Of a stretch of DNA of 64,000 nucleotides, positions 31,420 through 43,039 are shown in pieces. The notes beneath the pieces are model-generated. The model did no database searches and was not told the origin of the DNA. It was given only the letters and a program-made list of their open reading frames with translations. Positions within the stretch are counted from its first letter, which is position 1, and each line of letters starts with the position of its first letter. The translations under genes were made by a program, and so were the position numbers. The stretch lies in the NCBI GenBank assembly GCA_016946835.1, contig JACVTC010000216.1:88501-152500 (forward strand), in the 5' to 3' direction. Source of the DNA: Neocallimastix lanati (nom. inval.). Lineage: Eukaryota; Neocallimastigomycota; Neocallimastigomycetes; Neocallimastigales; Neocallimastigaceae.

Positions 31420-32935
31420 AAATAATTCCAAAGGATATTCTTGAAGCTAATATATTAAATAATAATAAATCTGATATTATTTATATTGTAGTTAAAAATT
31501 TAAATGATGAGGATATTGTTGAAGAAGAATGTATTGAAACTTTAGATCACAACGAAAATGATATCATAATTAATTAACAATAAAAATAATGCCTTTTTGA
31601 TCACACGAACAAGACGATTTGGAAAAAAGTTTAAATTTAAATAGAATTAAAGAATTTTTTAAAATGCGGATGAATGAAAAAGAAATTGAAAAAAAGAAAT
31701 ATGTATTTGATAACAACTTATAAACAAGCAAGGATAGAAAAAATATGTGACATTTTCACAAATATTTTGTAATTTATTTGAATTTTAAAAGTAACAATAG
31801 TGATGAAAATTATTGTTCTATAAATGATTGTTTAAAAACAAAAATATCTTTTGTTTTTATGAATTATAAAAAATAAAATTGATTGTATTAAATTAAGTTA
31901 AACAAAACAAGAACAATGAAATATAATTGAACAAAACTCAGATGATATATTATTAGGACTAACCGTTAAATTTTTATGTAAGTATTTAAATGAATTTTAT
32001 AAAATAAGAAGTATTATTTTAATTGATGAATACGATAAAATTTTTTCTGAAAGGTTAAAAAGTAAAAGTGCTTTTGATACTATTAAATCTTTATTTTCCG
32101 GAAGCATTTAAAGGAAATAAATATTTACATTTTGAAATAGTTACATGTTGTTTAGATTTAGGATTAAATGAATCAAAATCATAAGCTAATAATTTCACAA
32201 AAAGCTCACTTTTTAAAAATAATTATTTTAGTGATTACTATGAATTTACAGAAGACGTATTAAAAAAAGTATTATCCAATTTTAGTATTTCTGATAGCAA
32301 AGAAAAAAGTGACAGTGACAACACAAAAGATGGAATTAAAGAAAAACTTAAAAAAAAATATAGTAGATATTCTTGTTTTTCAGATATAGATATTATTAAA
32401 AATATATATAATCAATATACTATAATTAAATTCGTTCAGAAAAATAGGAATAAAAAAACAATAATTTTGAATTATCTAATTAATGAGTTTATTCAGAGAA
32501 AAATAAAGAGTTAAAAAATCTTTTTAAAAATAACCTTAATTTTGATATAGAATTTTTAAAATTATTATGTGGTGAAATGATTGAATTTTTATTTGATAAA
32601 CTTTCACAAATTAAATATAATTATTTAACAAATGATATTTCATATGAAGACCGCTGGAAAGTATTATATCTTTTTTTTTTTTTTTTTTTTTTTTTTTTGG
32701 TTAATTAACAGTAGCAGACAAAGAAGAATATAAAAAAAAAAAAAAATCAAAAATATGAGTAAATTAATAATAAAAATTTCATCAAATGACCCTAAAGTAG
32801 TTAATATGGATGCAGATGAAATTCAAAAATATAAAAATAAATTTGATAAAAAAAGAAATCGAAAGATATAATGTATTTTAAAATTCAAAATCGAGAAGTT
32901 TTAGAATACTTACGTCAATTTGTAGATGAATTAAA
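31420..32935 (+). pseudogene. AAA-ATPase-like/PDDEXK family pseudogene, copy 4
   Basis: Begins at the piece equivalent to codon about 655 of the intact gene (aattccaaaggatattcttg) and ends near the equivalent of codon about 1205. A deletion of roughly 200 bases joins the EALDYNEN region to the second P-loop, which reads ITRTRRFGK before a frameshift (31,599-31,630). Walker B LIDEYD is kept (about 32,025). Several stops and a T-run insertion (32,666-32,698) follow. No PD-(D/E)XK end. The right edge abuts a minus-strand Copia fragment. Confidence 0.85.
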
Positions 32936-32939
32936 TTTA

Positions 32940-34693
32940 AATATTTTAATATTATATTCTTCATACATGTTATTTAAGTATTTGAAGAATGATTCCAAAA
33001 TTATTTTCCAGAGGGGAAAGCTTCAGCTTTAGATTTTTAAAGCATATATCCATACTTTTCTTAAAATTTCATCCATGAATGTAATAAAATATTTTTTTAT
33101 TATTATTAATGGATGATATGTATAAACCTAAGGTATATAATTTTTTTTAATATTTTTGTAACATTAGGTGTCTTTCCACTGTGTGATTTCCTTGATATTT
33201 TACGTACTTTACGTTCGATATTTTTAGGAACTTTTTATTTGATGTAAACTTAGATATTTATTGATGTTTTCTAGGTAATAATGATGACCTTGTCTTCTAT
33301 GCCAAATTTCTAGGATTTTGCTCAATAACTTCGCTTTAAAGACATATTATTTTTATTATTTTCTTTTTAATTCCTTTTATTAATCTTGTAAAGTATTTAC
33401 TAAGAAATGATGATCATTTGAAGAAAAATATGGTACACTTTGGATACATTATTTTGGAACCTATAGGTTAAATCTAATACATATGTAATCATCAGCATCA
33501 ATAATTACTCTGTATCCTATTTTAGCCAGTTCTATTCGTACCAATTAATATTATTTTAGTTGTAGAATTAGAATATAATAGTCTGTCTTGTGATACATAT
33601 ATTCCATTAAGGAAAGCATTCGAAATGTACTATATATCCCTCGAAGCTACACATCGTCCCATTGGCACATCTTAATTTAATTTTTACAGTGTTAACTCCT
33701 AAAATTATTTAACATAGTAAAAAATCATTAGTTGTATGTTTTCCAGTACCGGTATCATATAATCCTTCACTAATATTATCGTCTTCTTCACAATAATTGA
33801 TATTTGTTTTTCATATAATTCTTGCTTTTTTTTTTTTTTTTTAAGAATTATTATTTCTTCTGGAATAATGAATTCATTACTCATATATTCATTTAATTAA
33901 GAGAGAACTTAGGTATGTCATTAACGTTTATTTCTTCTTTTTTTTTTTTTATTTATTAGAAGCTTTTATGTTTTCAAAATCAAAATTATCGTTATAGTTG
34001 GTGGCAATCTCTGGATCAAGAATTTTATACACTAAATATAAAAAAAAAATTCTTTAGATAATTTTTTTAATTTGGTCATTACTTTAATTTTTTCTTACCT
34101 CTTTATATTATTATTCAATTTTTTTTTCTTCATATTATAAATACAGTCTCTGGTAGAGTGTCCTTTAACTTCATAAATATGTCAATATATTTTTTTAATA
34201 TTGCCTTTATAATTATTTTTTATTATATTGGTTACTATTTTAGCTTTCTTCTGTTCTAGGAGTCAGAGCTATTGTTATTATGGTTGTTGTGTTTTTTTTT
34301 TTTTTTTTTTTTTTTTTTCTTTTTGAATAAATGCAGACAGGAGCTTGCTATAATATTTTTTTTGGTAAATTAATTAATTTATTTAGTAATTAATTACTAT
34401 GTTAGTCAAATTGTTGGCGTTAGGATTGTAAATAAAACCTTTGCCTTTGGTCATTGAGTTTTTCTACGACCTGGACTGGAGACTTCCATGAATTCTTTAA
34501 TGCCTTGACATTTAGCAGGCGGTATTGGTATGGTTCTATAAGAAATTTCCACTCATTAAAGTTGGACTTTCCATGGAGGACGTTAGTCCTTTAGCTAAGT
34601 TAAAAAATTCTTGTATGATTTCGTAGCGGTGAAGAGGCTTAAATTAAGGTACTTTTTAATTATAAATTATATGAATCAACTGAGACTCTTAAT
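32940..34693 (-). mobile_element. Copia-A fragment: primer site, gag, protease, integrase start
   Basis: A minus-strand relative of Copia-1. From right to left: primer-binding site (complement of 34,681-34,693), worn gag with a zinc-knuckle relic (HIYEVKGHSTRDC..NMK, about 34,145-34,190), protease relic YDTGTGKHTTND (about 33,735-33,770), and integrase text matching Copia-1 down to about 32,945, where it stops against AAA pseudogene copy 4. Many frameshifts. Its 5' LTR is missing: RNase H of another Copia copy begins within about 35 bases of the primer site once the retrocopy is removed. Confidence 0.75.
34681..34693 (-). promoter_or_regulatory. Copia-A primer-binding site
   Basis: The minus strand reads ATTAAGAGTCTCA, the same site as in Copia-1, Copia-B and Copia-2. 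Confidence 0.65.
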
Positions 34694-34726
34694 TGGTTAG
34701 CTTTATTAAATTCAGATCTTAGGATT

Positions 34727-35141
34727 AGTGGTTACTGCGGCACTTCTCCAATCGATTATACCTATTGCTATTGGCCAGCAATGGTCTTTGTTCAATAGGT
34801 TCAAATCGAATCGTACTACTACTACCAAGAGCGTCAATGCTGAAGAAACAGTAAGACAGGCCAGCAGGGCTAGCGCAACCAATGAAGATCATAATTTTGT
34901 ATCTTAAAATTATGATTAACATTGCGAAGTCAAAGTTAATTATTATACTTCAGTATAATAATGCCCTTGTGAAGTCTTACAAATATTAATTAAATGAAAC
35001 TAGAATATATTATACCATTATTTTATTTTTATTTTGTGTTTTATTTTTTGCTTATTTTTTTATCTTTTTTTTTTTTTTATAATTTTATTACATGTATTTT
35101 ATCAAATATTTAATTAATAAAGATGAAACAAGTTTGCTGTC

Positions 35142-35176
<35 letters not shown>
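34727..35176 (+). pseudogene. 5'-truncated processed retrocopy of an mRNA
   Basis: A 450-bp insert flanked by the 15-bp duplication TCAGATCTTAGGATT (34,712-34,726 and 35,177-35,191). It ends in a run of 32 A (35,145-35,176), preceded 23 bases upstream by AATAAA (35,116-35,121), as in a polyadenylated message. The first 180 bases keep an open frame (34,728-34,907) of 59 codons and a stop: the end of some protein with a short hydrophobic stretch (LLQSIIPIAIG), then FNRFKSNRTTTTKS and a polar tail. The protein is not recognised. The rest is 3' UTR. The insert lies in a minus-strand Copia mosaic. The 65-codon minus frame across it is a shadow. Confidence 0.8.
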
Positions 35177-35179
<3 letters not shown>

Positions 35180-35191
35180 GATCTTAGGATT

Positions 35192-36964
35192 TATGGATTG
35201 ATTTTAACAGTTTATAAATTGCTGCCTTATTGTCGATATTAATAGTAACATAACTTATCTTTTATGTTTAAATTCATTTAAAATATTAATATACCATAAA
35301 CTATGCTTGGCACAATCACACTGTAGTCCTCTAATGTTAAGGATTCTTGCTTCTTCTTGCTGCTTTGTTGACAGCAAAATATTATATCCAATCTGGTACA
35401 AACTGCTAGAAAAATTAAATTACCTATTTCACTTCTGTATAATGTTTCGTCACATGTTCCTTTTCGTAGTTCAGAATTCTCATTAGATTTTAAATTTTAT
35501 GATAGGCGGAGAATTAGATTGTTTGAATTTGACAAATAAATCTTAAATGTACTATTTTTGATGAAGAATATACCCATCATGTCATTTCTCTAATTTTATT
35601 CCTATTACGAAATCGACATCTCCTTTATCTTTTATATTGAAATACATTTTAATATGTTCTTATTTACATACATAATTTCTTTTGCCTTACCTGTAAGTAA
35701 TATGTCGTCCACATATATGTCTATTATGCATATGATTTCTTTTGAGTTATTTTCTTTAATATAAATACAAGGTTCATTTACCAATCTTCGAAAATCCATT
35801 TTTATCAATGTATTATTTAAGGTTTCGTTCCACTCTCATACCTGCTTGTTAAAACTCACAAAGAGCCTTGTTCAATTTTAAGTATCCTTTATTATACATA
35901 GGATTTCACTTTGGTGCTTCAATGTAGATATCTTCATTTAATTTCAGCATTTAAGTATGGCGCATTGATATCAATCTCTACTATTTTATATTCTCTCTGG
36001 ACTGCGATTGCAATAATTATACGTAATGAATCTAATTTTTAATGTTGATGAAAAGGTAAAAGAATAATTGATACGGTATCTTTGGTTAAAACCTTTTGCA
36101 AGTAGTCAAGCTTTTCTTTTTATAATATTTCTATTTTTGACGTTTTTGAATCCCTTTTATACTTAAATACTCATTTGCAGGATACAATATTGACATCATT
36201 TGGTAAGAATTAAACTTCCTTAAATTTCCTCATAGTGTAAAGTTTTTCATTTATGGCATTTATTCATTCTTCTTTATCAGGGAGGTAAAAGATATCATCA
36301 AAGTCTTTTGGTTCTCCTTAATTCGTTATTGTTATAATGTGGGTTCTTTTCATGTGTGTTATTTCTGTATGATTTTATGTTGAGTCTATTATTATTATTA
36401 ATGTTATTATAATTGTTGATATGTTTTGATTCGATATTGGAGATATGATTTAATTCATATTACTTTTACTATTAATGTCAATATTCGTATTGTTGTCAAC
36501 ACTGGAATTATCGTTTATTGCTCTATTATTTTTATAGAATTATCACTAGTGTATTTGTCAATTATATAATTTTTACTATTGTGTTAAAAATATGTATTTT
36601 CATTGATTAAATTGGAAATTATTTAGTTTACTAAAAAATTTTTAAATAAAAAGATGTCACTCCCCCTCATTTCAGAATTTGGAATGAAATTTGAAAATTT
36701 TTTTGTGGAGTAGAAAGAGATAGTTTGAAGTTTCCAGGAGTATCCTCGAAAAAAATTCAACTGAACGAGAATAAATCATTTGATGATTGGTGATAAATTA
36801 TATATAAATACAGTTATGGAAAATAGTTGACTGCATCAGTGGCATTCCCCTTTAAATATTCTTTTCTTAATTTGGAATCATTGCATATGGGATTTAACAA
36901 GCACTTATAAGTATACCATTAAATCGTTCAGCAGGCCCATTTTCTTGGGGGTTTAAGAAAATTG
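35192..36964 (-). pseudogene. Copia-B integrase end, RT and part of RNase H
   Basis: On the minus strand: integrase PQENGPAERFNG with the catalytic Glu (36,920-36,957), linker, RT start EPKDFDDIFYLPDKEEW (about 36,260-36,325), CKWVFKYKRDS, then IYVDDILLTGKAKE with the RT active site (about 35,685-35,730), and RNase H TINIDNKAAIYK (about 35,215-35,250). It ends at 35,192 at the edge of the retrocopy; the RNase H C-terminus and 3' LTR are gone. Many stops and frameshifts. It is closer to Copia-2 than to Copia-1, judged from the EPKDF.DIF block shared with 44,839-44,880. Confidence 0.75.
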
Positions 36965-38335
36965 TTTTTAATATCATAATAGTTATAACGATCATAAAAA
37001 ATATCATATGAATTGATATTACAATCATCTTCATTTATACTAATGGCAATATTATTAGGGACACTTTGATCGACATCATAAAGATTGTATTCATTATAAA
37101 CCTTAATAATGTATTTATTAGTGTCTTCTGGATATGAATCGACGGCAATTGCTGAAGTGGAAGTTTAATTTTAAGAGTGACAACGGTAATAATGCGATTT
37201 TCCTTTACCATAGTAAGTATTAATATCATAAATCTTAAAAAAAGAAATGTAGAATATGGATGTAACAGTTGGAAGAAGCAAGATTTCCTTTAACAAAATA
37301 AATCTTATTGCAGGCTCCGGTTTTTCCTTCGTCTTTAGGGTCACAAGATTTCAAAGAAAAAAGTAATGATTGTACAACCTTCACGATGTCATTCACTACA
37401 TTGAACGATGCTACTCGCTCCAGGAATCTTTGCGAAACCTTTCTTTCACTTGTTTTGCAATGTTGTTCATGTACCTGGGTACTGTCCTCTAGTTCATAAT
37501 CTGTCTGTTTCCTTTATATACACATTGATAGGCCCGAGACATTGGGAAGAGTACCAGAGATTGGATTGAAGGATCCATTCTATCATTATTCGGGTCAAAG
37601 AAATAAAGGTAGATGCCAGCTGTAGTTTCCGTAATACCCCAGACTGCATCATAGGTAATAGAATCAAGAAGAAAAAAAAACGCTTCCATCCTTGTTAAAT
37701 TTTACGATATTTCATTGGCTCCTGTTCCTGGGAATGAATTACTCAATCTCATAGTTTTAGTAGATTGGAGTAGAAAGAATTTTAATTTTAATTTCACCAG
37801 CCCCATTTACATCCCATATCAACAGTCAGAAATACAGTGACTATCTATAACTTTCACTGTGCAGACACCAACTATAGGTATCAATATTGTTCATATTCTA
37901 CGCATTGACTGCCATTACACTCTATTATTAAAGTTTTAGCTGAAGTTCCTGTGTTTATTCAAGAAATAACCTTTAATAGCGTTACCTTCTTTAGTACAAC
38001 AATCATTATTACAAATGTACAAAAAAACTTTATGGTTAGTTGATGCATTATGCGTTGGACTACTGACACTTCCTTAATGTGGTACACTTGCTCAAATAAA
38101 AGCACCAATATCATTTACAGAATGAATGATTTTGGAACTATCGGAAGCATCAATATAATACTCATCATCGGCACCTTTTTCTTCCACACAATCGTCGCCC
38201 ATAGTACATTTAACAATTATTTGTTTTTATTCCATCACCCTTTGATGGATCAGATGAGGTGTTGCTCATTTGAAAATTACCTTTTTTTTAGTATCTATCA
38301 CAGTATAACTACTAATTGTTATGTTATTCCAATTT
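36965..38335 (-). pseudogene. Broken secreted-protein gene, scaffoldin-like, inside Copia-B
   Basis: Not Copia sequence. The minus strand encodes, across several frames: GDDCVEEKGADDEYYIDASD, SSKIIHSVNDIGAFI (38,200 to 38,095), YICNNDCCTKEGNAIKGYFL (about 38,020-37,960), LIIECNGSQCVEYE (about 37,930-37,890), DSITYDAVWGITETTAGIYL (37,660-37,600), EGKTGACNKIYFVKGNLASS (about 37,340-37,280) and YPEDTNKYIIKVYNEYN (about 37,135-37,085). The repeating pattern of Cys pairs with YYID/GYFLN and LIxC blocks resembles, from memory, scaffoldin-type repeat proteins of anaerobic fungi, where such proteins are secreted and hold cellulosome enzymes. The name is a tentative inference. At least six frame changes and several stops: no product. 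It lies between the Copia-B leader and integrase. Confidence 0.45.
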
Positions 38336-38463
38336 AATGAATCATATATTAATATATATTTTTTATTAAATAATTTTTTTTTTTTTGACTATTCATCATT
38401 TGTTATTCTTGATAAAAAATTTATTTTACTTTGTTTCTCTTTATATACGTTTTCTCCCTTTAC

Positions 38464-38721
38464 CACTGACAATTTCAGCATGGTTCTTTTAATTATTTAT
38501 TTATTTATTTATTTGATATTTCTTAATATATTATCATTTTACTGCTGACTATTTCAGCATGGTATATTCTTTTATATTATTTTTGTTGCCACATTATTAA
38601 TTCAGATTTACTATTTATTATTATTTAATATTTAAGCGTGGTAATTTGTTACTGCTGACAATTTCAGTAAATAAAAAAATTTAATGATTCTATCTATCTA
38701 TTTCCGCTGACTAGTTTCAGC
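38464..38721 (-). other. Copia-B leader: four tandem hairpins
   Basis: Four sites on the minus strand with a GCTGA...TCAGC type stem: 38,464-38,479, 38,544-38,558, 38,654-38,667 and 38,706-38,721, loops AATTG, AATAG or similar. The second and fourth are perfect; the first and third have one changed arm base. They lie between the primer site (39,009-39,022) and the start of coding sequence. A further hairpin AGTGG/CCACT is at 38,783-38,800. Confidence 0.6.
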
Positions 38722-39008
38722 ATGAAAAATTTTATTTTATGAAAATAAGGATAAATTTTTATATAAATATCAATATAATATGAGTGGGTTTCAATCCACT
38801 GAGATAGAAATAATGCTTATTCATGGAAATTATGTTTAATTATTTTATCTTGTTTTATCTATAAATTATTTATGTATTGTAATTTATTTAAATGTTTAAA
38901 TATGTTAGTCTTATTCTATCTTATGAAGAAAATAATATGTAAGAATTATAATATATGTTTTAATATTTAATACTTAACTTCCAATTTAAAATCTCAATCG
39001 ACTAAATC

Positions 39009-39022
39009 TGAGACTCTTAATC
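39009..39022 (-). promoter_or_regulatory. Copia-B primer-binding site
   Basis: The minus strand reads GATTAAGAGTCTCA, identical to the sites of Copia-1 and Copia-2. The 5' LTR of Copia-B should lie directly to the right, from 39,023, but its outer end could not be placed. Confidence 0.65.
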
Positions 39023-39902
39023 TATTAAGCACTAAAATATACAAAAGAAGAATATTTTATTTAGAAAATAAGTTTTTGTTATTTATTATTTTATTAAAAT
39101 ATAAAGGTATATTTTTAATTCATTTTTATATTCATTCATTTTATATTTTCAAAGGATAAATAATAATTGGTCAATTTTATAGTAATATAATCACTTGACA
39201 ATCTCTTTAACTATTTATATTTTACTTTTTATATTTTATTTTTTCTCTTATATATATAAATGATTAATAATTTTTATAATAAATAATTTTAATTATTTAT
39301 TATTTATTATCTATTATTTATAATTCCATTATTTTTATTATTCAATTATTAAAAAATGAATTTATTTTATAAAAGATTGTTTTTATTTAATATAAAAAAA
39401 ATTTTTTTTATTTTTTTTAATATATAGGATAATTTTATTATTAATTATCACAGTTTTATAAAAAAAATAAACCTTTTAAATATTTCCTTTTTTTTTTTTT
39501 TAAAAAAAAAAAAAAACAAGATTTTCCAAAAAAAAATATTTTCTCTCTCTTTTTTTTTATTTTAGGTTAGTTTAACGATAATTCCTGTGTTTAGTATAGT
39601 TTTTTTTTTTCTTTCTTTCATTCATTTACATCTAATATTTTTAGATTTAAAAAAATAAAAAATAAAAAAAAAAAAAAATTTTTTTAGATTAAATAATTTT
39701 CTTGTGTAACCCTTTTATTAATAGATTGATATTAGCTTAATAATTATTATTATAATTATTTTATTTACTTTTAATTATATTACCTTTAGAATAAATTATA
39801 TATTTTTTTTATTATCTTTTATAATTATTAATTTATAGTAATTATTTTTTTTATTAACTTTGAATAATTATCTAATAATAATAATTATCTAATAATAATA
39901 AT

Positions 39903-39936
<34 letters not shown>

Positions 39937-40502
39937 GATCTTAAGATAATCATTATAAAAAAAAAAATAATTTATCTTAATAGAGCTATTGATTTAAGCT
40001 TTAGGATATTCATGGACAAAAACAATTTATCTATAAAAAAGAAATATGAAACATCTTCAAAAAAAAAAAAAAAAAAAAAAAAAACTTTTATTTATTTTTT
40101 TTTATGTTTTTTGTATATTTTTTTTTTTTATTATTAATTATTTTTAAAAAAAGAAAAAATGATATCATCCTCCTCCTCTTTTATATTCAATTGAAAGAAA
40201 ATAAAATTCATGGAGGGAGGAACAAACGATAAAACTTTTTTTTTTATTTGAAACATTAAAAGAATAATCTATTTCTTTTTTTTTTTTCTTTGATAATATA
40301 TTTTTTTAAGTATTTCTAGATAGAATTACTATTCTTAATTCATATCCTTATTTTATATTTAATATTCATTAATTTTAATATATCATCATTTAAAAAAAAA
40401 AAAAAAATTTCAACATTTTTTTTTTCTTTCTTAACTTTCTAATTTATATATATATATTATAATTTTTTTTCTATTATTATTAATATATATCCATATTTTA
40501 TA
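39023..40502. other. AT-rich intergenic, including the probable Copia-B 5' LTR
   Basis: No gene. The first few hundred bases should be the minus-strand 5' LTR of Copia-B. The rest is A/T runs with an AAT microsatellite (39,904-39,935). AAACA at 40,503-40,507 is the left target duplication of Copia-2. Confidence 0.5.
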
Positions 40503-40507
40503 AAACA

Positions 40508-40658
40508 TGTTAATAAGCAATTATAAATTATTAGAATTATCCAATAAAATTAAAGAATAAGAAACTATAAATATAAATACATAAAATTTTCATTTATTTT
40601 CTATATGTATCTTTAATAAAATAAAAATAAAGACATATTAAAATAAAATAAATTAAAA
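40508..40658 (+). repeat. Copia-2 5' LTR
   Basis: Starts TGTTAATAAGC and ends ...ATTAAAA, again without the canonical CA; the boundary is set by the duplicated AAACA and by the adjacent primer site. Confidence 0.85.
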
Positions 40659-40687
40659 GATTAAGAGTCTCACTCTACACGAGTGAG
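40659..40687 (+). promoter_or_regulatory. Copia-2 primer-binding site with adjoining hairpin
   Basis: GATTAAGAGTCTCA (40,659-40,672) starts at the first base after the LTR. Its end overlaps a perfect 7-bp hairpin, CTCACTC/GAGTGAG (40,669-40,675 with 40,681-40,687, loop TACAC). Confidence 0.7.
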
Positions 40688-40801
40688 TTACAAATAAAAC
40701 AATAAAAACCGATTACTTTACAGTTAAAAAATAAAAAAAAAAAAAAAAAAAAAAAGACATTAAAAAATAAAAAGGATATTAAAAAAATAAAATAAAAGTA
40801 A

Positions 40802-40983
40802 GCTGAATATGGTCAGCACGTTTAAAATATTAAAATAAAATAAAAAAAAAATAGGCTGAATATGGTCAGCGTGTTCAAGATTTTATAAAAAAAAAAAAAA
40901 AAAAAAAATTATTAGACTGAATATGGTCAGCACGTTCAAGATTTTTTAAATAAAAATAAAAGATTAAGCTGAATATGGTCAGC
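40802..40983 (+). other. Copia-2 leader: four tandem hairpins
   Basis: GCTGAATATGGTCAGC occurs at 40,802-40,817, 40,855-40,870, (first base changed) 40,916-40,931, and 40,968-40,983, each followed by a variant of ACGTT. Each forms a stem GCTGA/TCAGC with loop ATATGG. Spacing is 52-61 bases; the DNA between is A-rich and unlike from copy to copy, so the hairpin is what is kept. Confidence 0.75.
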
Positions 40984-41859
40984 ATGTTAAAATTAAATAT
41001 AATAAAAATTATATATATTTAAAAAAAAAAAAAAAAAATAATTTGAAATATAATATTAAATCTAACATTAATGAATTATGTCTTTATTAACCAACAAAAT
41101 ACTTTAATAAACACTAATTAAACTATTATTAATCAAATATAGCAAGTACATAAAAATAATATAAACTCCTCCTAATCAAACAATGACTAAGTATAACTGG
41201 AAAAATTTAATACAACTTATTAAATTAAATCAAACCCCAATAACATTAATACACCAACCATATTAATCACCCCTTATTAAAACAATAACACTTTGTATAC
41301 CAATCGGAACAACTTTTTTCAAACCATTCAGACAAATCAGAATAAATAATTATTTAGAAATTATTTTACAAAAAAGGAAGGAAACCTTTCAATAAATCTC
41401 CTCAAAATAAAACACCAATCAGCGTACATAACAACTATCAGCTCAACATCAAATTAATCGCACCAATTATAATAATTACTCTTTTAGAAATCTATTCCTA
41501 AGCTCAAATTAAAATTTTAGCAGTATATCAATCAATATTTTTCACTTTAATAATCATACTTGTTCACCTCTCATCACAATAACAATTATTGCTATAACAC
41601 TTAATTGGATACACCAATAAATATTTATTACATCAATAATAATAAATAATAACTACTTTCCGTATTGATAACTATTGGTACAACACTAAATGGAATTAAA
41701 TAGAATTAAAATTTTATAATTTTAATTTCGAATCAACACAATTAATAAATACATAATTTATTCACATAATTTTTTTTTAAAAAGCATATAAATAGAACAT
41801 CTTATTCATCAAATTTACATCACTAATCAACCAACATAATATAGCGTAATAAATTAATA

Positions 41860-42793
41860 TGAATCGTGTCAATAGACAAACAAGATTAAATCAGCAAATC
41901 GTCATTAATGAAAACAATGACATCAATATTAAGGGAATCAATTTCAATTACTCCGAAAGTTTTAGTAGAATTGTTGAATTAACTTCGGATAACTACGTTA
42001 GTTGGAAAAATAATATGCTGTATCTCTTTTAACTATTAATAACCTCGAAAATTATGTCATTCAAGAGAAGGTTAAGAAACTTAAGTAAAGACATATTAGG
42101 GACGATATATAACGATTATATCGATGACAAATTTGATAATACTCTAGTATATGACAAAGAAACTAACCTATTAGACATAAAGAATGACATCATAGTAAAA
42201 TGGATCTTATTAAACACATTAGGTGAGAGAACATAAAGAATTGTTGAAGGCCAAGGGAAGACAGCTTATCAAATTTGGAACACATTAGAAAAAATCTTTC
42301 ACTAGTAGTTTGGAGAAAAGAAAGTAAGAATTAAAGGATTAAATAAGCTATCTTAAAGTTTAATGAGGACCAGGATATAAATATTTTTATGGCTACCTTA
42401 CAAAATACCATAGAGGAATATGAAAACATTGACCATGACATTGAGAATAGTATAAAAGCTAGCATCCTTAACAGAGCACTCCCGGAAAATTTAAGATTTA
42501 TAAATGTGTTTCAATATAAAGATAATTGGGGGAGACTATCTAATTATGTAAAGGACGTCATAGCAGATATAATTTTCTCAAATATGAAAGAGCACACTAA
42601 AATTGAGAATTCACAAAAACACATCTTTCTGACAGAGAAAAACAGTAAATCTAACAACAGAAAAGTACAATCATCAGTTAAATACAAAGCAAAAAGCGGA
42701 AAATGTTACATGTGTGGTAGATTTGGACATTACATCAATGAGTGTTCAAAATATATAACAGATATAAAAATATTAAATATAATAAACATATAA
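41860..42793 (+). pseudogene. Copia-2 gag relic
   Basis: ATG at 41,860 opens a Copia Gag: VELTSDNYVSWKNNMLYLF (about 41,973-42,029), then a stop, frame changes and small open pieces at 42,054-42,236 and 42,389-42,793. The last holds a CCHC zinc knuckle CYMCGRFGHYINEC (42,704-42,745). No full product. Confidence 0.8.
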
Positions 42794-43039
42794 AACCAAG
42801 GAGGACAAAGTATATAAACTCAAAGAAAGGTCCATCCACTCAAAGATTCATTCAAATATAAAAAACGTTAACAATCAGCTAAATTCTATGGAATCCACTA
42901 ACAGTTATGCTTGCCAATACTTTATCTAAAGATTATAACACTGAAGATACCTCTTTTTATTGATTGCATCTCAACAGAAGATAATACAGGCATTTCCCTC
43001 AAAACGATCACTTTGAAAACGTTAATTCATTAACAATAT

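Noticed and set aside
34725-34922. 65-codon minus-strand frame
   Set aside because: Antisense of the mRNA retrocopy, whose sense strand is fixed by the poly-A tail.
37489-37689. 66-codon minus frame as an intact small gene
   Set aside because: It is one open piece of a longer broken gene whose peptides continue on both sides in other frames.
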